A DNA stretch of 64,000 nt from Rhodanobacter sp. MP7CTX1 (GTDB lineage: Bacteria; Pseudomonadota; Gammaproteobacteria; Xanthomonadales; Rhodanobacteraceae), in contig NZ_JACHCN010000021.1 of assembly GCF_014205795.1 (NCBI RefSeq), positions 1-64,000 of the forward strand, in the 5' to 3' direction. The notes below the pieces were generated by a model. It did no database searches, was not told the DNA's origin, and saw only the letters and a list, made by a program, of their open reading frames with translations. Shown here piece after piece: positions 44,185 to 53,500 of the stretch (position 1 is the first letter of the stretch; every line of letters begins with the position of its first letter). A program made the position numbers and the translations under genes.

Positions 44185-44943
44185 CTATTTCTTTTGCTGG
44201 GGATCGAACACGCCCTTCACGCCAACACCAAAATCGTTAATGAAGGTGTATTCGACGGCGACTGACGCGGGCATCGCTCGCACGTTGCCCATGTCGAAAT
44301 CTTGTGTGGCTCCGGGTCCCACCATGCCGCCTTTGTCATTGGTCCAGCGGGTACCTCCCGCCGTTGCGGCAAGATGACTGAAGGTGACGTTGTAGGGGGT
44401 AGGGTTGGATGCTTCGAGAACGTAGCCGCCGTCGCTCTTGCTCACAAAGCGCCAGCTGACCTTGGCCGCCGTATCGTCCGCGTAGCCGGTCAAGCCGGTG
44501 GGACGAAAGAACACCTTGATGCGGGTGCGAAACGCCAACTGCAATTTGTTGACATCGTCATTCGCCGACATCGACTTGTCGCGCGGTGGCACCTCGAGCA
44601 CGTTGAGCCAGAACACCGATTCCTTGTCCTGGGGCAGAGGATCATGTGTGTAGATCAGGCGCAGGCTTTGGCCCTTTTTGGGGTCAAGCCGGAATAGCGG
44701 TGGCACGACCGTGAACGGCGCCTTCGACTCACTGGGCAGCGTTTTCGGGTTGCCCTCGTCAAGCCATGTTTGAACCAGCTCGGGCGAACTGCCCACGTTA
44801 TCGAGCCTCACCGTGACCTCCCGTTCCGCTTCGGGATAGATCACCCGCGTACCAGTGATCACGATGCTCGCCTGCGCACAGCCAGCACCCATCCACAGCG
44901 CCAACGCCAATAGCGACGCCAGTGATTTCATTCGATAGCACAT
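44185..44943 (-). CDS. Periplasmic fimbrial chaperone
   Basis: A 252-aa PapD-like chaperone with signal peptide ending CAQA. The G1-strand region KVFFRPTGLTG and the F1-G1 features RLIYTHDPLPQDKESVFWLNVLEVPP are typical; the C-terminal domain follows. It holds pilin subunits and delivers them to the usher. The ATG at 44943 has AAGGATAAAG upstream; ATG at 44931 is an alternative. Spacing to the usher gene is 120 bp. Confidence 0.94.
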   Translation of the reverse strand: MCYRMKSLASLLALALWMGAGCAQASIVITGTRVIYPEAEREVTVRLDNVGSSPELVQTWLDEGNPKTLPSESKAPFTVVPPLFRLDPKKGQSLRLIYTHDPLPQDKESVFWLNVLEVPPRDKSMSANDDVNKLQLAFRTRIKVFFRPTGLTGYADDTAAKVSWRFVSKSDGGYVLEASNPTPYNVTFSHLAATAGGTRWTNDKGGMVGPGATQDFDMGNVRAMPASVAVEYTFINDFGVGVKGVFDPQQKK

Positions 44944-45039
44944 CGGATCTTTATCCTTCGGGGCCGCGCGATACTTTTAATCTGAACCATGCCGCCACCC
45001 GTTGCGGGAGGCGGCATGGCAACTCAGTGCAGCTACCGC

Positions 45040-45588
45040 TTACTGGTAGGACATCGAGTAGGTGACCGTGCTGGCCACCGTGCCGGCGGTCGAGGCGCCG
45101 GTCACTGCAATGTACTGAGCGATGTAGTTCAGCGTTGCGCTGCCGGCGGCGATGGCCACAACCTTCGAGTTCTGAGCGGCCTGCGGCTTGCCGAGGCTGA
45201 TCACGCTGGAGTCGCTGTTGAGCAAGTTGACTTCGACGTTGGTTGCCGAGCCCGTGGCATTGAACAGATTGCCGGTCGTCGCATCGACCGTGCTGCCCGC
45301 TTCGAAATAGGTCGAGACGTTGCCGGAGTTCGGCGAGCAGGCGGTCAGCGCAATGTTGAACGGCGTAGCGCCGGCGGTGGCGGCGGCCGCCGTCAGTGCC
45401 GAGGTCGAGACGGTCGGCAGTGCGACCGTGAAACTTGCAGCACCACCATTGCCGGAGATCGTGCAGGTCTGGGCGGTGATCTTGCCGTTGAAGGTGATAG
45501 TGCCGTCAGAGGCCTTGGCAGCCTGCGGGGCGAATGCCGCCACGCCCATGACTGCGACCAGGGCTGCCGAGAGGATGGTCTTTTTCAT
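45040..45588 (-). CDS. Major fimbrial pilin subunit
   Basis: A 182-aa exported pilin with signal peptide (MKKTILSAALVAVMGVAAFA), the paired cysteines of pilins (TAQTCTIS and LTACSPNSG) and the C-terminal motif TYSMSYQ. First gene of the operon pilin-chaperone-usher-small protein-adhesin. AAGGATT lies 5 nt ahead of the ATG. An inverted repeat GTTGA/TCAAC (45622-45626, 45635-45639) sits in the 5' leader and could bind a regulator. Confidence 0.93.
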   Translation of the reverse strand: MKKTILSAALVAVMGVAAFAPQAAKASDGTITFNGKITAQTCTISGNGGAASFTVALPTVSTSALTAAAATAGATPFNIALTACSPNSGNVSTYFEAGSTVDATTGNLFNATGSATNVEVNLLNSDSSVISLGKPQAAQNSKVVAIAAGSATLNYIAQYIAVTGASTAGTVASTVTYSMSYQ

Positions 45589-45841
45589 TGTCGTAATCCT
45601 TGACTGAAATTAAGTAGGTGTGTTGAGTCATGCATCAACGAGACCACCAGGATCAATAGCGGAATGCAATTAGCGTTTGCCTCGACTTTATGAGGGCTAA
45701 CGCCGATCCATTCATTTCCCAATGTCGTCACCGCCGCCTCACGCAAACCGACGCTGCGCGGGACGTGCATAATCTCGAAAGAAGCACGGTTCCAAAATGA
45801 GAATTTTCTCAAAATGCACGATTATTGATTACGCCATTTCA
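45589..45841. other. AT-rich region upstream of the pilin gene
   Basis: No gene is seen. It should hold the fimbrial operon promoter on the minus strand: TTGATG (45638-45633) and TACTTA (45616-45611) are candidate boxes 16 bp apart, though unproved. Base composition is clearly richer in A/T than in flanking genes. Confidence 0.4.
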
Positions 45842-46290
45842 GTGCCATCGTTAATTCGAGCCAATCAGAATTAGAGTCTCCCATGAAGGATCTCTGTGTA
45901 AAAAATACTGATTTCAGCGAAGAACAGATAGTCACGTATCGACGATTTACTGAAGCGACCTCGATAATTCGAGCCGATTACAATTAGAGTTTTCCACCAA
46001 AGGATTTCTTAATGAAGAAGTCAAAGTTCAGCAAAAAATAGTCGGGCATCGATTATGTCCCGAAGCGATCTCGTTGACTCGAGCCGATCACAATTAGAGT
46101 TTCCACTAAAGGAGCCATGCATAAACAAGTCAAAGTTCAGCGAAGAGCAAATAGTCCGGGATTGATTATTTCTTGAAGTGCCATCGTTAATTCGAGCCAA
46201 TTACAAGTAGAGTTTCCTTAAAGCAGGTCTGTATGAAGAAGTCGAAGTTCAGCGAAGAACACATAGTCCGAATCCTCAAAGAGGTCGAGG
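45842..46290 (+). repeat. Four tandem about 112-bp repeats copied from an IS 5' end
   Basis: Units begin near 45842, 45955, 46065 and 46178 (periods about 113, 110 and 113). Each has the block TTCGAGCCRATYACAATTAG (diverged in copies 1 and 4), a purine-rich ribosome-site-like stretch and an ATG region followed by TTCAGCGAAGAACAnATAGT. The fourth unit runs into the intact IS3-type orfA at 46233. The earlier three carry only the first codons of orfA in degenerate form, so the IS left end was tandemly duplicated and then drifted. Confidence 0.8.
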
Positions 46291-46499
46291 CCGGGGCAAA
46301 GGTCGGTGAGACCTGTCGCAGGCATGGAATCAGCGAGCCGACGTACTACGTCTGGAGGCCCAAGTACGCAGGCATGGATGTATCGCAACTGCGGCACCTG
46401 AAGGATATCGAGAACGAATTGGCGCGGCTGAAGCGCAGGTATGCCGACCTGGCTCTCGAGCACGATGCGCTGAAGGATGTGCTCTCGCGAAAAGATTGA
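46233..46499 (+). CDS. IS3-family transposase OrfA
   Basis: An 88-aa DNA-binding protein opening MKKSKFSEEHIVRILKEVEAG, with a helix-turn-helix (KVGETCRRHGISEPTYYVWR, about residues 23-42) and a C-terminal leucine-zipper-like helix (LKRRYADLALEHDALKDVL). It matches the OrfA proteins of IS3 elements of the IS407/IS51-like kind. The ribosome site is weak. The partner orfB is broken, so OrfA alone is non-functional for transposition. Confidence 0.88.
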   Translation: MKKSKFSEEHIVRILKEVEAGAKVGETCRRHGISEPTYYVWRPKYAGMDVSQLRHLKDIENELARLKRRYADLALEHDALKDVLSRKD

Positions 46500-46800
46500 G
46501 CCAGGCCCAGCGGCTTACGCTGAGTCTGGCAATACAAAACCGGCATGGCTTGAGCGCCAGACGTGCGGATCGCACGTTGGGCCTGTCGCGCTCGGCACGG
46601 CAATACCGTCCGCGCCATCGCCATGACGAGCCACCGGATGCTGCGACCGACGCCCATTCAGGCGTTGCGCCATCAGGGCTTCCACAACGCCCGTAGCTGG
46701 CGACTTTTATCCGGCACTAAAACTCAACTGCCTCGGCGTGGCAAGCGACGCTTGCCCGCACGCACCTCTGCTTCCGGGTGCGTCGGAAAGAAGCGACGAC
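46496..46800 (+). pseudogene. Fragmented IS3 orfB (transposase catalytic subunit)
   Basis: The frame opens at a TTG overlapping the orfA stop and encodes an OrfB N-terminus, then shifts frame and skips most of the protein. Residual similarity (YPALKLN, LPRRGKRRLPAR) appears at about 46710-46760. No DDE triad survives. Confidence 0.7.
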
Positions 46801-46823
46801 ACTTCAACGACCTTGACACCGCT

Positions 46824-46959
46824 GAGCAAGACAATTTCCTGCGTCAGGCCGGCTGCTCGCCACTGCAGGGTTTCCTCTGTGGCGGGCCAATATCGACAAG
46901 GCTCTTGAGCAACTGATGGTCACTGCAGACTGAAACGTCTCAGTCAGCGTCATCGACGA
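46824..46959 (+). pseudogene. Remnant of a GGDEF-EAL gene 3' end (right flanking repeat)
   Basis: It encodes NFLRQAGCSPLQGFLCGG, then after a one-base deletion KALEQLMVTAD and a stop. This parallels the C-terminus of the intact protein at 32342-34813 (DFLRQAGCSQLQGFLYG, then ALEQLIVAAG). DNA similarity continues about 26 bp past the stop. The nucleotide divergence is substantial, so the duplication is old. The end overlaps the 3' end of a GNAT gene on the other strand. Confidence 0.78.
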
Positions 46960-47416
46960 CCGTGGGCATCACGCTTTCGTACATCTGGTAATGGCACTCC
47001 TGCATGCCGAGATCGGCATAAGTTGCCTGCGCACGCCGGTTCTCGGTTTCCACATACAGTCGCAAGCCAACCGCGCCGGCGGCCTTGGCTTGCTGCTCGA
47101 CTTGCGCATACAACGCGCGAAACACCCCGCCGCGACGCGCTTCGGGCGTCACATAGACACTCTGAATCCACCAGAAATCGCCGCAGCGCCAATCGCTCCA
47201 CTCATAGGTGACCAACAGGCTGCCGACGGCTACGCCCCCGCGTTCGGCAATCAGGTAGAAGCCCCGTCGTGGTTGCTCGAATACGCCGGCGATGCCGCGC
47301 TCCAGCACGACCGGATCGAGCCGCTTGTGCTCGGTTTCCCATGCCATCGCGGTGTTCCAGGCAAGCAGCGCCGGGATATCAGCGGGCGTGGCCTCACGAA
47401 TAAGCAGCAGTGGCAC
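46940..47416 (-). CDS. GNAT-family N-acetyltransferase
   Basis: A 158-aa acetyltransferase: IREATPADIPALLAWN at the N-terminus, WWIQSVYVTPEARRGGVFRALY covering the acetyl-CoA loop (RRGGV variant), and LYVETENRRAQATYADLGM toward the C-terminus. The acceptor is unknown. It is divergent from the large glucan synthase gene, and its last 20 bp overlap the EAL-gene remnant, so the C-terminus may have been reshaped by the rearrangement. Confidence 0.87.
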   Translation of the reverse strand: MPLLLIREATPADIPALLAWNTAMAWETEHKRLDPVVLERGIAGVFEQPRRGFYLIAERGGVAVGSLLVTYEWSDWRCGDFWWIQSVYVTPEARRGGVFRALYAQVEQQAKAAGAVGLRLYVETENRRAQATYADLGMQECHYQMYESVMPTVVDDAD

Positions 47417-47561
47417 CAGAGGACTCCAGGACGGGTTGGCAATCGCCTACATCGTAACGTGCATCGCCTTCACACGGCATCACGTAAGGTCGAGCAGGAT
47501 CCATGCATGTCCGGCCGACGTGCCCGCCCTCGACGTCATCCGGGCGATTGCACGTAAGGAC

Positions 47562-50500
47562 ATGTTGCGGTCGGATCAAACTGAACACCTAAGGAAGTTG
47601 GATTTGGACATCGGCAACATATTCGACCGGCTCAAGCTGAGGCGCCTGCGCGCATTTCGTCGCCGCCGCACCGCGGCACGCACGAAGCCGGAGCAGGAGC
47701 CGGCACTGCGCTCGGAGCTGTTCAGCGCCGACCAGATGGAGCGACACGGCCGGATCCTGGCCGGTCAACATCGGCTGAGTCCGCGCTCGATCGCGAACCT
47801 GTTGTTGGCCCGGCTGGACGACAACGAGGCGGTGCTGATCCATACCTGCGAGCGGTTGACCGCAGCGACCCGGCATCGTCGACGCATCACGCCCGCCGGC
47901 GAATGGCTGCTGGACAATTTCTACCTGATCGAAGAGCAGATCCGCATCGCGCGACGGCACCTGCCCAAGGGCTACAGCCGCGCGCTGCCCCGGCTGGAAC
48001 ACGGGCCCTCGGCTGAATTGCCGCGCGTCTACGACATCGCGCTGGAAATCATTTCGCACGGCGATGGCCGCGTCGACACCAGCAGTCTGCGCCGGTTTGT
48101 CAGCGCCTATCAGACCGTGACACCGCTCAAGCTGGGCGAGCTGTGGGCGATCCCGATCATGCTGCGACTGGCGCTGATCGAAAACCTGCGCCGGGTCGCC
48201 GCGCGGGTGATGGCCGACTGGCGCTTTCGCGGCAAGGCGATGCGCTGGGCAGACCGCATGATCGCCACTGCCGAGCGCGACCCGAAGAGTGTCGTGCTGG
48301 TGGTCGCCGACATGGCGCGCTCGAAGCCGCCAATGACCGGCCCATTCGTCGCCGAAATGGCGCGCCGACTTCAAGGGCAGAGCCCGGCGCTCGCGTTGCC
48401 GCTGAGCTGGATCGAGCAACGCTTGTCCGAGTCCGGTCAGAGCATCGAACATCTGGTGCAGCTGGAAGCACAACAGCAAGCCGCGAACCAGGTTTCCATC
48501 GGCAACAGCATCGGCAGCCTGCGCGCACTTTCGGCGATCGACTGGCGCGACTTCGTCGAGCACACCAGCATGGTGGAGCACCGCTTGCGCGAAGACCCCG
48601 CCGAGGTCTACGCGGAGATGGATTTCGCGACACGTGACCGCTACCGCCATGTGGTGGAAGCGACGGCGCGCAAGCATCGGTTGACTGAGCAGCAGGTGGC
48701 CGATGCTGCGATCGCGCTGAGTCAGGCCAGCGCGGTGTCCGCGGCCGCATCCTCCCTGCAACGGCACGTCGGCTTTTATCTGATCGATCAGGGCAGAGGC
48801 GCACTGGAGCAATACCTGGGCGTGCGGCCGACCGTCGCTGAAACATTGCGGCGCTGGTTCGACAAGGCGCCACTGCCGATCTATCTGGGCCTGCTGTCAC
48901 TGCTCACGGTTGCGTTTGCCCGACCGTTGGTGATGACGGCCGTCACTGATCGACTGCCCGGGTGGGCCGTGCTGGCCATCGGGATTCCATCCGTGATTCT
49001 TGCAAGCCAGCTCGCCTTGAGCCTGATCAATTGGCTGGCGACACTGACCGTCGCGCCCCAGCGCCTGCCACGGATGGACTATTCGGAAGGCATCCCGGCC
49101 AGCGCCCGGACACTGGTGGCGATTCCCTGCCTGTTTTCCAGCGCGCAGGACATCGATGATCTGGTGGAATCGCTGGAAGTGCGCTTTCTCGGCAACCGCG
49201 ACGACAACCTGCACTTTGCCCTGCTCACCGATTTCGCCGATGCAGCCACTGAGACGTTGCCCGGCGATGCGGCGCTGCTGCGGCTGGCGCGGCTACGCAT
49301 CGAGGCACTCAACGAACAATATTCCCGCGTCGATACCGACTGCTTTTTCCTGCTGCACCGACCACGGCGCTGGAATGCCACCGAACAATGCTGGATGGGC
49401 CACGAGCGCAAGCGCGGCAAGCTGGCTGATCTGAATGCGCTGCTGCGTGGCAAGCAAGAAAATCAAGATGCGCCAATGCATGGTAATGCGCACGACCGCT
49501 TCATGCTGATGGTCGGCGACTTCGCGACGCTGCCACCCGTGCAATACGTCATCACGCTGGACACCGACACCCAGCTGCCGCGTGACTCCGCGCATGAGTT
49601 TGTCGGCACCATCGATCATCCGCTCAACCGCGCGGTCTACGACCCGGACCAGCGACGCGTGGTCGCGGGTTACGCGATCCTGCAACCGCGCGTTGGCATC
49701 AGCCTGCCCAGCACGGCGCGCTCACGCTACGCGCAGCTGTATGGTAGCGACGCCGGCATTGATCCGTATACGCGGATGGTGTCGGACGTCTATCAGGACG
49801 TGTTCCATGAGGGCTCGTTCATCGGCAAGGGCATCTACAACATCGATGCGTTCGAGCGCACCCTGGATGGTCGCTTCCCGGAAAACAGCATCCTCAGTCA
49901 CGATCTGGTTGAGGGCTGCCATGCCCGCTCGGGCCTGCTCAGCGATGTGCAGCTGTACGAGGAATATCCGGCCCGCTACAGCGCGGACGTGCGGCGGCGG
50001 CATCGCTGGATTCGCGGTGACTGGCAACTGCTGCCGTGGCTGTTGCCGTGGGCGCCGACCGCGCACGACGGCTGGCGCAAGAATGCGCTAACCGCGCTGT
50101 CGCGCTGGAAGATCCTCGACAACCTGCGCCGCAGCCTGGTGCCAACATCGCTATTGCTGCTGCTGGTGACGGGCTGGCTGCTGCTTTGGCCGGTGCTTTC
50201 CTGGACGCTGGCGGTGCTGGCGATGGTACTGATTCCACCCGTGCTTTCGGCGCTGCTGGAGCTGGTGCAAAAGCCACGTGAGGTACAACTGGACCAACAT
50301 CTTCGCGCCGCGATGCGCACTACCGGTCAGCACCTGGCGCGAATGGCGCTGGCGCTGGCATGGTTGCCGCACGAGGTGTTGTACAGCCTCGATGCGATCG
50401 TGCGCACGCTGTGGCGCATGGCGGTCAGCCGGCGACTGCTGCTGCAATGGCAAACCTCCAGCGACGTCGAGCGGCACAGCAGCAACACGCCGGGCACGCT

Positions 50501-53500
50501 ATGGCGCCTGATGTGGATCGGCCCCGTGCTCGCCGTGCTGCTGACTGTGGCGCTGGCAACGCTGCGTCCGATGGTGTTGACGCTGGCCGCGCCGTTGCTG
50601 CTGCTGTGGTTGTTTTCCCCATCAATCGCGTGGTGGATCAGCAAACCGCGCGTGCCCTCCGCGTTTACACCGACGGCCACGCAATTGCGCTTCCTGCGTA
50701 CGCTGGCGCGCAAGACCTGGGCGTTCTTTGACGTCCATGTCGGCCCCACTGATCACTGGTTACCGCCGGACAACCTGCAAGAGCAGCCGACGCCGGTAGT
50801 CGCCCACCGTACCTCGCCGACGAATATCGGCATGGCCCTGCTGGCCAATCTGGCGGCCTACGACTTCGGCTATCTGAGCGCTGGCCGTCTGCTCGAACGT
50901 ACCCGCCAGACGCTGGCGACCATGCATGTACTGCCGCGCCATCGCGGGCATTTCTACAACTGGTATGACACGTTGAACCTGCAACCGCTGGCACCGCTGT
51001 ACGTTTCGGCAGTGGACAGCGGCAACCTCGCCGGCCACCTGCTGACACTGCGGCCGGGCCTGCTTGGCCTGATCGACGAGCCGGTGTTCCGACCGCAACT
51101 GCTGCAAGGACTGCTGGACACCCTCGGCGTACTGCATGACGCACTCGACAGCAGCGCCGCCAGCGTGCTCAATCCGCTGCGAAAGGAACTGGAAGGCGCT
51201 CTGAGCAATCCTCCAGCCATCATGGGCGCGGCCGTTGCGTTGTTGCAACGGCAGCTGGATCACGCTTACGCGCTTGCCCAGACCATCGCCGTCGAGCCTG
51301 GCAGCGATGCGGAATTCTGGCTGGACGCGTTGCTGAGCCAGTGCAGCGACCTGTTCGACGAGGCGGCCGCGTTCAACCTGGATCCACCGCCGGAAGACGA
51401 CACCGTCTACCGTGGCATCCCCACGCTGCGCCAGCTCGCACGGATCGAACCACTGTGCTGGCCGTCCGAAGCGGGTGCCGATGCCTTGCGCGAACACGCA
51501 CGAGAGCGCATCGCGGTGCTCGAACAGCTCGCGCAGCAGGCCGGCGAACTGGCGCTGATGGATTATCGATTCCTGTATGACAGCGCACGCGACCTGCTGG
51601 CGATTGGTTACAACGTCGACGAGCGCCGGCTCGACGCGAGCTATTACGACCTGCTCGCGTCTGAGGCGCGGCTGGCCAGTTTCGTGGCGATCGCGCAGGG
51701 ACAGCTGCCGCAAGACAACTGGTTCTCGCTGGGCCGGCTGCTGACCACCAGCGGTGGCGAACCTGTCTTGCTGTCGTGGACCGGTTCGATGTTCGAATAC
51801 CTGATGCCGATGCTGGTGATGCCCAGCTACGAAGGCACGTTGCTCGACCAGACCTGCCGTGCCGCCGTGGCGCGTCAGATCGAATACGGCAATCAGCTCA
51901 GCTTGCCGTGGGGAATTTCAGAGTCCGGCTACAACACGCTCGACGCGCACTTCACTTATCAATATCGCGCGTTCGGCGTGCCAGGCCTGGGCCTCAAGCT
52001 CGGACTCGGCGACGATATCGTCATCGCGCCCTATGCTTCCGCGATGGCCTTGATGGTGGCGCCAGCGGCGGCGACACGGAATCTGCAGCGGCTCGCCGAA
52101 CTCGGTGCGGAAGGCCGCTTCGGCATGTACGAGGCGATCGATTACACGCCGGCACGGTTGCCCCTGGGGCAGGCCTCGGCCATGGTCCGTTCGTTCATGG
52201 CGCATCACCAGGGCATGAGCCTGCTGGCGCTGGATTACGCACTGCTGGATCGCCCAATGCAGCGGCGCTTCGAAACCGATCCGCAATTCCAGGCCACCAG
52301 CCTGCTGCTGCAGGAGCGCGTCCCGAAGACGGCGGCGGAATATCTGCATGCCACCGGCTTCCCCGAAATGGACGGCCAGCCGCGCGCGGCCGAAGCCAGG
52401 CTGCGCGTGTTCACCGATCCGGATCGCCCGCGTCCTGCTGTGCAGCTGCTGTCGAACGGTCGCTATCACGTCATGGTCAGCAGCGCCGGCGGCGGCTACA
52501 GCCGTTGCCGCGAGCTGGCCGTGACGCGCTGGCACGAGGACATCACGCGCGATAACTGGGGCATGTTCTGCTATCTGCGCGACGTGGAGAGCGGCGAGTA
52601 TTGGGCTACTGCCTACCAGCCCACGCTGAAGAAGACCGAGCTGTTCGAGGCGATCTTCTCCGATGCGCGCGCTGAGTTCCGCGTGCGCGAACGCGACATC
52701 GATGCGCACACCGAGATCGTGGTGTCGCCGGAAGACGATATCGAGCTACGCCGCACCCGCATCACCAACCGTAGTCGTACGCGCCGCACCATCGAGCTGA
52801 CCAGTTATGCCGAAGTCGTGCTCTCAACGCCGATAGCCGACGCGCTGCATCCTGCTTTCAGCAAACTGTTCGTGCAGACCGAACTGGTCCCCGAACTACA
52901 GGCGATCGTGTGCACCCGGCGGCCGCGGGCACACGACGAAGCGGTGCCGTGGATGTGCCATCTGCTGGCCGTGCACAACGCCGACATCGACGAGATTTCC
53001 TACGAGACCGATCGCGCCCGCTTCATCGGCCGCGGTCGCAGCGTGGCGCAGCCACTGATGCTGGACCGCGAGCAGACGCGACTATCCAACAGCGATGGCT
53101 CCGTGCTCGACCCGATCGTGGCGATCCGCTGTCGCATCACGCTGGAGCCCGAGCAGTCGACCACCGTGGACCTTGTCACCGGCATGGGCGACAGTCGCGA
53201 CGCGTGCCTGCAGCTGATCGGCAAATATCGCGATCGCCATCTGGCCGACCGCGTGTTCGATCTGGCCTGGACGCATAGCCAGGTGTTGTTGCGTCAGCTC
53301 AACGCCACGCTGGCCGATGCGCAGCTATACGAGCACATGGCCACCTCGATCATCTATCCGAACGCGAATCTGCGGGCCGAGTCCAACGTCCTGCTGAGCA
53401 ATCGTCGTGGTCAGTCCGGCCTGTGGGGGCAGGCTATCTCCGGCGATCTTCCGATCGTGCTGCTGCAGATCGCCGACCGCGCGCGGGTCGAGCTGGTGCG

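Larger units (their letters stand above)
46178..46800 (+). mobile_element. Decayed IS3-family insertion sequence
   Basis: It contains a full-length orfA and fragments of orfB. OrfB N-terminal residues (RTLGLSRSARQYRPRHRHDEP) follow orfA at about 46500-46630, then sequence jumps to a region reading LPRRGKRRLPAR (about 46727-46760), which in IS3-type transposases lies much further along. The catalytic DDE part is missing, so the element cannot move itself. The right end is not identified. Confidence 0.75.

Noticed and set aside
47292..47561. N-terminal extension of the glucan synthase frame
   Set aside because: It overlaps the divergent GNAT gene and lacks domain features; ATG at 47562 has an AAGGA site.
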